Below, one piece after another: positions 6,193-10,166 of a DNA stretch of 10,166 nucleotides. The stretch is from assembly GCA_031416415.1 (NCBI GenBank), contig JANOTP010000287.1:1-10166 (forward strand), in the 5' to 3' direction. The notes below the pieces were generated by a model that ran no database searches, was not told where the DNA came from, and saw nothing but the letters and a program-made list of their open reading frames with translations. Source of the DNA: JANYCO01 sp031416415 (GTDB lineage: Bacteria > Bacteroidota > Bacteroidia > Cytophagales > Cytophagaceae). The stretch's first letter is position 1. Every line of letters starts with the position of its first letter. Position numbers and translations under genes: made by a program.

Positions 6193-7227
6193 ATGGCTTC
6201 AAAATCAAAAGGGGTTAAGCTTAAAATATTTTTTTTTACTCTTATCCTAATTATATCCTATTTGGGCTACAAGATTATAATAGGTACTAACACTTCTATT
6301 AGTGCCGAAACGTATTATTTTTTTGTATCCGAAAAATCTACCCCTGAAACGATTGCAGACACATTGAAAAAAAGGGGGTTTATGCCTAGCAGATTATCTT
6401 TTCGGCTAATGGCTTCTTTCAAAGACTTGGAAGAAATAAAACCTGGCATGTATGAAATCAAAAATGGCTGGAGCAATCTTAAACTTATAAATCATTTCAA
6501 ACTTCATAAACCTAAGCCTACTATTTTTATAACACTCCCGTCGTTACAAAGCCGACAAAACGTGGTCTACACCTTATGTAAAGGCACTAACATTCATCCT
6601 GACGACGTTTGGAAATTGCTCAACGATAAAAAATTTACAAACGAACTTGGAGGATTTAACAAAGAATCTATCTTCGGTATTTTTTTACCTAGAAACTACA
6701 GAATTTACAAAAGCTCTTCTGCCGAAGATTTACTCAAAAGACTTTATCAGGAATACTTATTGTTTTGGAATAAAAATAGGCGAGAGCAGTCGTTAGACAT
6801 GGGATTGAAGCCCACAGAAGTATATACATTAGCATCAATCGTATATTCTGAAACAAAATTAAAAGACGAGATGCCCATAATTGCGGGGGTTTATCTAAAT
6901 AGGATCCATAAAAATATGCGGCTGGAATCTGACCCAACCCTAATTTATGCAACAAGAAAATTTTATGCAAAAAGAGTATTTTTAAAAGATAAAAATATCA
7001 ACTCCCCCTACAATACCTATAAAAACAAAGGTCTTCCTCCAGGCCCAATATATACTACACCCACATGGGTCATTGACCAAGTATTGGAATACGATGGGCA
7101 TGATTATCTCTACTTTTGCGCCAATCATGATTTAGCTGGTGGACATGTATTTTCAGAAACGTATGATGAACATAAAGAAAACGCTCGTCGTTATCATGAT
7201 AAATTAGACGAAGAAAATATTTTTTAG
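6193..7227 (+). CDS. mltG: Endolytic murein transglycosylase MltG (YceG-like)
   Basis: MltG cleaves nascent glycan strands in the periplasm beside the inner membrane and is thought to terminate peptidoglycan chain growth. The protein is 344 residues, close to the E. coli length of about 340. It has a short basic N-terminus, one membrane anchor (about 9-30), a LysM-like region (about 40-105, FFVSEKSTPETIADTLKKRG), then the YceG catalytic domain. Recognisable blocks are ASIVYSETK (214-222, with E220), IAGVYLNRIHKNMRLESDPT (230-249), SPYNTYKNKGLPPGPI (271-286) and DYLYFCANHD (304-313) followed by GGHVFSETYDEH. In many homologues the active-site block is ASIVE-x-E-T; here the first Glu is Tyr218. 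It has its own promoter box, and the downstream gene begins 52 bases later. Confidence 0.93.
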   Translation: MASKSKGVKLKIFFFTLILIISYLGYKIIIGTNTSISAETYYFFVSEKSTPETIADTLKKRGFMPSRLSFRLMASFKDLEEIKPGMYEIKNGWSNLKLINHFKLHKPKPTIFITLPSLQSRQNVVYTLCKGTNIHPDDVWKLLNDKKFTNELGGFNKESIFGIFLPRNYRIYKSSSAEDLLKRLYQEYLLFWNKNRREQSLDMGLKPTEVYTLASIVYSETKLKDEMPIIAGVYLNRIHKNMRLESDPTLIYATRKFYAKRVFLKDKNINSPYNTYKNKGLPPGPIYTTPTWVIDQVLEYDGHDYLYFCANHDLAGGHVFSETYDEHKENARRYHDKLDEENIF

Positions 7228-7279
7228 TCTACTCCTGCCTTTACTACTTTATCATTATATTTACAAAAAAAGTTAACTC

Positions 7280-7630
7280 ATGGGCATTTTCATTAACACC
7301 AAAATAAAACTTATTGAAAAAGGAACAGGTCTTCCTTATTCCGGATCCACTATCTCTGTGAAGCTTTTTGATAAAGATCCCTTAACCGACGACTACCTAG
7401 GCGAAGCGGCTCCAGATCAAGAGGGCAATGTCCTAATCAAATTTGACCTTGATAAAATAAAATCTCTTGACACGCCGTTAGAACAATTTCCCGACCTATA
7501 TTTCAAAGTTTACAAAAACGATATACAGTATTTCGAAAGTCCTCTTTTGGATGATATCGATACTACTCAAGAAGGCGAATTCAGCTTTACCGAAGGAAAA
7601 GTAATCGACCTAGGAACATACCTCATTTAA
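7280..7630 (+). CDS. Small hypothetical protein, probable beta-sandwich (C2/transthyretin-like pattern)
   Basis: I do not recognise this 116-residue protein. It has no signal peptide and no cysteine, and it is acidic. Alternating hydrophobic strands and turns (INTKIKLIEKGTG, STISVKLFDKDP, GNVLIKFDL, DLYFKVYKND, IDLGTYLI) suggest a single beta-sandwich. The segment KLFDKDPLTDDYLGEA (28-43), followed by a D-x-x-G-N-V strand, resembles the strand-loop pattern of transthyretin-like and C2-like domains, where Asp-rich loops bind calcium; that likeness is by eye only. It lies 52 bases after mltG and 36 before the exported Cys-rich protein gene. A weak TATATTTA at 7256-7263 may be its own -7 box. 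The coding frame is credible because of length, composition and gene-dense context. Confidence 0.7.
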   Translation: MGIFINTKIKLIEKGTGLPYSGSTISVKLFDKDPLTDDYLGEAAPDQEGNVLIKFDLDKIKSLDTPLEQFPDLYFKVYKNDIQYFESPLLDDIDTTQEGEFSFTEGKVIDLGTYLI

Positions 7631-7666
7631 TGTTTTTTTGTTATATTTAACAAAGTATCCTTTTAC

Positions 7667-8308
7667 ATGAAAAACATTGTTTCAGGTTTTATCCTTTGTT
7701 TTTATTTACTAATAGGCTTTAATCAGGCATCTTATGGGCAAAGTCCAAAAGACACCCTTGTAAACCATTACTTAGAAATTGCAAAAGGAAAGGTGGAAGA
7801 AAAGAAATTTTCAGAGGCCAATGAACTATTCAAAAAAATTTTTGCGCTTAAAGCTCCCGTTCCAGATGAACTTGCTTATTTCTATGGGTATACTTTATTA
7901 AATCTCAAGAAATACTCCCAAGGCAGAAATGCACTGAATAAATATTTAGACCTGTTAGGAAACAACGGACCTCTATCGCATAAAGCCATAGAAGCTCTCG
8001 AAAACGTTGATTGCCAAGAAACGGGTTATAAAGATTTATATATAGAATGCGATATTTGTTATGGAGATTCTACGATTGAAATAGCCTGTAGACAATGTAA
8101 AGGAAAAGGCATTGAGATCTGTCCACTTTGCAAAGGAAGTGGCGTAGCCGTATCTAACAATAATTTCGGAAGCAGTTACCATTCTTGTCAACGTTGTGCC
8201 GGAGAAAAAATAATACGATGTACGATATGCAAAAAAACACTGAAAGAGAAAATAATTTGTTATAACTGCAACGGGAAAGGACGAAAAAAAATACGTCGTA
8301 AATGTTAG
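7667..8308 (+). CDS. Exported TPR-like protein with six CxxC zinc-finger-type knuckles
   Basis: The 213-residue protein has a signal peptide (about 1-24, MKNIVSGFILCFYLLIGF with likely cleavage near ASYG/QS). C11 is not in a lipobox. Residues 30-112 are helical and TPR-like (YLEIAKGKVEEKKFSEANEL, then YFYGYTLLNLKKYSQGRNAL). The tail holds six CxxC pairs: C128/131, C141/144, C152/155, C174/177, C185/188 and C198/201. Three of them (CRQCKGKG, CPLCKGSG, CYNCNGKG) match the DnaJ CxxCxGxG form. DnaJ uses four such motifs for two zincs; six could hold three. There is no J domain, so it is not DnaJ. A role in protein folding or assembly outside the cytoplasm is a guess. menA follows after 20 bases. 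Confidence 0.85.
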   Translation: MKNIVSGFILCFYLLIGFNQASYGQSPKDTLVNHYLEIAKGKVEEKKFSEANELFKKIFALKAPVPDELAYFYGYTLLNLKKYSQGRNALNKYLDLLGNNGPLSHKAIEALENVDCQETGYKDLYIECDICYGDSTIEIACRQCKGKGIEICPLCKGSGVAVSNNNFGSSYHSCQRCAGEKIIRCTICKKTLKEKIICYNCNGKGRKKIRRKC

Positions 8309-8328
8309 CTTTTTAGATTACAAAAAAA

Positions 8329-9240
8329 ATGAATTTAGAGATTAAGGCTTGGATAAATGCTTTTCGACTACGCACTTTGCCACTTGCAATAGCGAGTATT
8401 GGCATGGGTGGATTTTTGGCCGCTGCGTATGGAAGTTTTAAAATAGAAATTTTTATATTTTGCATTCTTACCACGGTGTTACTTCAGGTACTTTCCAATC
8501 TTGCGAACGATTACGGAGATTTTATAAATGGGGCGGACCTTACTGGTCGAATAGGCCCTCAACGTGCCGTTCAGTCAGGAATAATCAGTCCTGAAAAAAT
8601 GAAAAATGCCGTTATCTTATTTGCAGTGCTCTCTTTTATATCTGGCGTTTACCTTCTTTATACGAGCGCTGCACTGGAAACTTTAAATGCTTTTGGACTT
8701 TTTTTGGGACTTGGCATATTAGCCATCATTGCTTCAATAAAATATACTGCGGGAAAAAATCCTTATGGGTACTCTGGATTGGGCGATATCTCTGTGCTTA
8801 TGTTCTTCGGCTGGACAGCGGTATGTGGAAGTTTTTTTCTTCAAGTAGGCACTCTTTATACTGAGCTCCTTTTACCTGCTACCTCCTGCGGATTATTTGC
8901 TACTGGCGTCTTAAACATCAACAATATTCGTGATATTGAATCTGACAGAGCCGCTGGCAAAAAAACCATCCCTATGCGATTAGGCAAGGATCGTGCTGTT
9001 TGGTATCACATTGCGCTATTAACAATAGGCATTTTATGTTCAATTTTATATACAATAATTTGTTATAAAAGTCCTTGGCAATTTCTATTTATGATATCCA
9101 TCCCACTTTTTATTGTTAATATTGTAAAAGTAAAAACACTAGAATCTAAACACTTAGATCCATACCTTAAACAAATGGCGATTAGTACACTTATATTTGT
9201 TTTTAGTTTTGGCACAGGACTACTTCTATCCCTATCATGA
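8329..9240 (+). CDS. menA: 1,4-dihydroxy-2-naphthoate polyprenyltransferase (MenA)
   Basis: MenA is an inner-membrane UbiA-family prenyltransferase that joins 1,4-dihydroxy-2-naphthoate to a polyprenyl diphosphate, giving demethylmenaquinone. The 303-residue protein begins IKAWINAFRLRTLPLA, typical of MenA, and has about eight or nine hydrophobic segments. The first Asp-rich motif NLANDYGDFINGAD (57-70) and the following GPQRAVQSG (76-84) mark MenA rather than UbiA. The second motif is NNIRDIESDRAAGKKT (198-213). All magnesium-diphosphate ligands (D61, D64, D202, D206) are present. The stop codon overlaps the next start (ATGA), so the SDR gene is probably translationally coupled. No other men genes are in view. 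The result implies menaquinone-based respiration, as usual in Bacteroidota. Confidence 0.94.
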   Translation: MNLEIKAWINAFRLRTLPLAIASIGMGGFLAAAYGSFKIEIFIFCILTTVLLQVLSNLANDYGDFINGADLTGRIGPQRAVQSGIISPEKMKNAVILFAVLSFISGVYLLYTSAALETLNAFGLFLGLGILAIIASIKYTAGKNPYGYSGLGDISVLMFFGWTAVCGSFFLQVGTLYTELLLPATSCGLFATGVLNINNIRDIESDRAAGKKTIPMRLGKDRAVWYHIALLTIGILCSILYTIICYKSPWQFLFMISIPLFIVNIVKVKTLESKHLDPYLKQMAISTLIFVFSFGTGLLLSLS

Positions 9241-9965
9241 GAAAATCCGAAAGCAGAGTTGTAATCATTAGTGGAGTAGCAGATGCTATAGCAATTGCTA
9301 CTATCCAAAAATTTTGTCAAGATGGGGCTAAGGTTATTCTTTGGGATTTAGACGAATCAAAAGGGAAAATTACAGTAGCTAATTTTAAAGCTCAAAAATT
9401 TAATGTGGAATTTCAAAAAATCGACATTACCAATATCGAAGAAACAGAAAAAAAAGCAAAAGAAATACAAGAGAAACATAAACGTATTGACGTATTAATT
9501 AATAACGCAGGAATCAGTACTGAAAAAAATGACGCCGATTGGCAAATCTTAATCGACAAAAGTCTTAATGGTGTAATGAATTGCATAAAGGCTATTTCAC
9601 CTTATTTACTTTTGAACAACTCAGGAAGAATACTCAACACCACAGCATTACTTGGACTATATGGCGATATAAATCAAGCAAATTATATGGCTGTTAAAAA
9701 TGGCGTATTAGGAATTTCTAAAATTTGGGCGCTTGAACTTAGCAAATATAATATCACTGTTAATACCATTGCTCCTGGCTATATAGAAAGTGAGTATATA
9801 AATAAAAATACTGCGATGGTATTAAAATCGATAAAAGAAAAAATACCTGCTAGGAAAATTGGTACCGCTCAAGACATTGCTAATGCCTATTTCTTTCTCG
9901 CTTCAGAGGAAGCGTCTTATATTACAGGAACAGTTTTAAATGTAGATGGCGGATATAATGTTTAG
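9237..9965 (+). CDS. Short-chain dehydrogenase/reductase family protein with atypical active site
   Basis: The 242-residue protein has the overall Rossmann fold and length of a classical FabG-like SDR. It has LINNAG (87-92), NYMAVKNG (149-156) with Tyr150 and Lys154 of the catalytic set, NTIAPGYIES (176-185), and the C-terminal SYITGTVLNVDGGY (227-240). Two expected features are altered. The glycine-rich cofactor loop TGxxxGIG reads SGVADAIA (12-19). The catalytic Ser, 13 residues before the Tyr, is Ala137 in NTTALLG. It could still bind a nucleotide, act with relaxed cofactor use, or be catalytically weak; the substrate cannot be predicted. It overlaps menA by four bases and precedes nadD across a heptamer-repeat junction. 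Nothing shows a role in menaquinone synthesis beyond the coupling. Confidence 0.88.
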   Translation: MRKSESRVVIISGVADAIAIATIQKFCQDGAKVILWDLDESKGKITVANFKAQKFNVEFQKIDITNIEETEKKAKEIQEKHKRIDVLINNAGISTEKNDADWQILIDKSLNGVMNCIKAISPYLLLNNSGRILNTTALLGLYGDINQANYMAVKNGVLGISKIWALELSKYNITVNTIAPGYIESEYINKNTAMVLKSIKEKIPARKIGTAQDIANAYFFLASEEASYITGTVLNVDGGYNV

Positions 9966-10036
9966 TCCTGAGTTATCAGTGTAACGTAAACTATTTTCCT
10001 AAATACTCAGGACTAAAAACTCAATACTCAGGACTA
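9963..10036. repeat. Inverted heptamer repeats spanning the SDR-nadD junction
   Basis: Five in-phase 7-base units fill 10002-10036: AATACTC, AGGACTA, AAAACTC, AATACTC, AGGACTA. The 16-mer AATACTCAGGACTAAA is thus repeated exactly at 10002-10017 and 10023-10038. Units of the same family lie in opposite orientation at 9963-9983 (TAGTCCT, GAGTTAT, CAGTGTA). TTTAGTCCTGAGT (9961-9973) is an exact 13-base inverse of 10005-10017 and also of 10026-10038, so in mRNA the left arm could pair with either right arm. The left arm starts at the SDR stop codon and the right arm reaches the nadD ATG. No T run follows, so it is not an ordinary terminator. Confidence 0.85.
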
Positions 10037-10037
10037 A

Positions 10038-10166
10038 ATGAAGATAGGTTTATTTTTCGGCTCTTTTAACCCCATTCATATTGGACATTTAATCATTGCC
10101 AATACCATGGCGGAGAATGCTGATTTACAAGAAGTATGGCTGGTGGTTTCTCCTCAAAATCCTTTT
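10038..10166 (+). CDS. nadD: Nicotinate-nucleotide adenylyltransferase, 3' end cut by window edge
   Basis: Only the first 43 codons are present. MKIGLFFGSFNPIHIGHLII is the signature start of the NadD nucleotidyltransferase fold: GSFNP followed by the HxGH motif (H14-I-G-H17) that binds ATP phosphates. EVWLVVSPQNPF continues into the expected second strand and the substrate loop. NadD adenylates nicotinate mononucleotide to deamido-NAD in the cytoplasm, a near-essential step in NAD synthesis. The ATG overlaps the last base of a repeated 16-mer, and no Shine-Dalgarno is seen. The gene lies 72 bases after the SDR stop and could be in the same transcript. Related adenylyltransferases (CoaD) share the motif, but FFGSFNPIHIGHL fits NadD better. 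Confidence 0.92.
   Translation, partial: MKIGLFFGSFNPIHIGHLIIANTMAENADLQEVWLVVSPQNPF

Noticed and set aside
10002..10038. Direct repeats of 16 bases that might look like a CRISPR fragment or IS end
   Set aside because: The spacer is only five bases, the period is seven, and there is no cas gene or transposase; tandem heptamers explain it fully.

Overview
The window reads as a housekeeping stretch of an AT-rich Bacteroidota chromosome, most likely Cytophagales-like. Three points support this. The promoter-like sites match the Bacteroidota -7 consensus TAnnTTTG (TATGTTTG at 247-240, TATCTTTG at 5559-5552 and again at 6169-6176). Shine-Dalgarno sequences are mostly absent. Several proteins are of Bacteroidota type: a DUF6495-like protein, a PolX-like PHP protein and a MenA of that style. 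I see no phage, IS, CRISPR, tRNA or rRNA, and no recognisable defence system.

Layout. A minus-strand EVE-domain gene is cut by the left edge (1-218). It is divergent from a plus-strand pair, a PolX-family protein (403-2097, TTG start) and a GT9 glycosyltransferase (2099-3073), which ends in a strong G+C-rich terminator. A minus-strand block follows: a cold-shock protein (3290-3481), an XRE regulator with a coiled-coil tail (3594-3959) and threonine synthase (4189-5487). From 5664 to the right edge all genes run on plus: a DUF6495-like protein, MltG, a small probable beta-sandwich protein, an exported TPR plus six-CxxC protein, MenA, a short-chain dehydrogenase, and the start of NadD (10038, cut by the right edge).

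How the genes relate. polX and the GT9 gene are one base apart, and menA and the SDR gene overlap by four bases, so each pair is probably co-transcribed. mltG (peptidoglycan chain termination), menA (menaquinone) and nadD (NAD) are core envelope and cofactor functions. The neighbourhood does not define one pathway.

Best leads. (1) The PolX homologue keeps all visible PHP metal ligands but lacks the polymerase catalytic aspartates. (2) The SDR-nadD junction is built from 7-bp units in inverted orientation, running from the SDR stop codon to the nadD start codon. (3) The SDR has a degenerate cofactor loop and Ala in place of the catalytic Ser. (4) An exported protein carries six CxxC knuckles. 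These are modest leads. I did not find a clear new multi-gene system.
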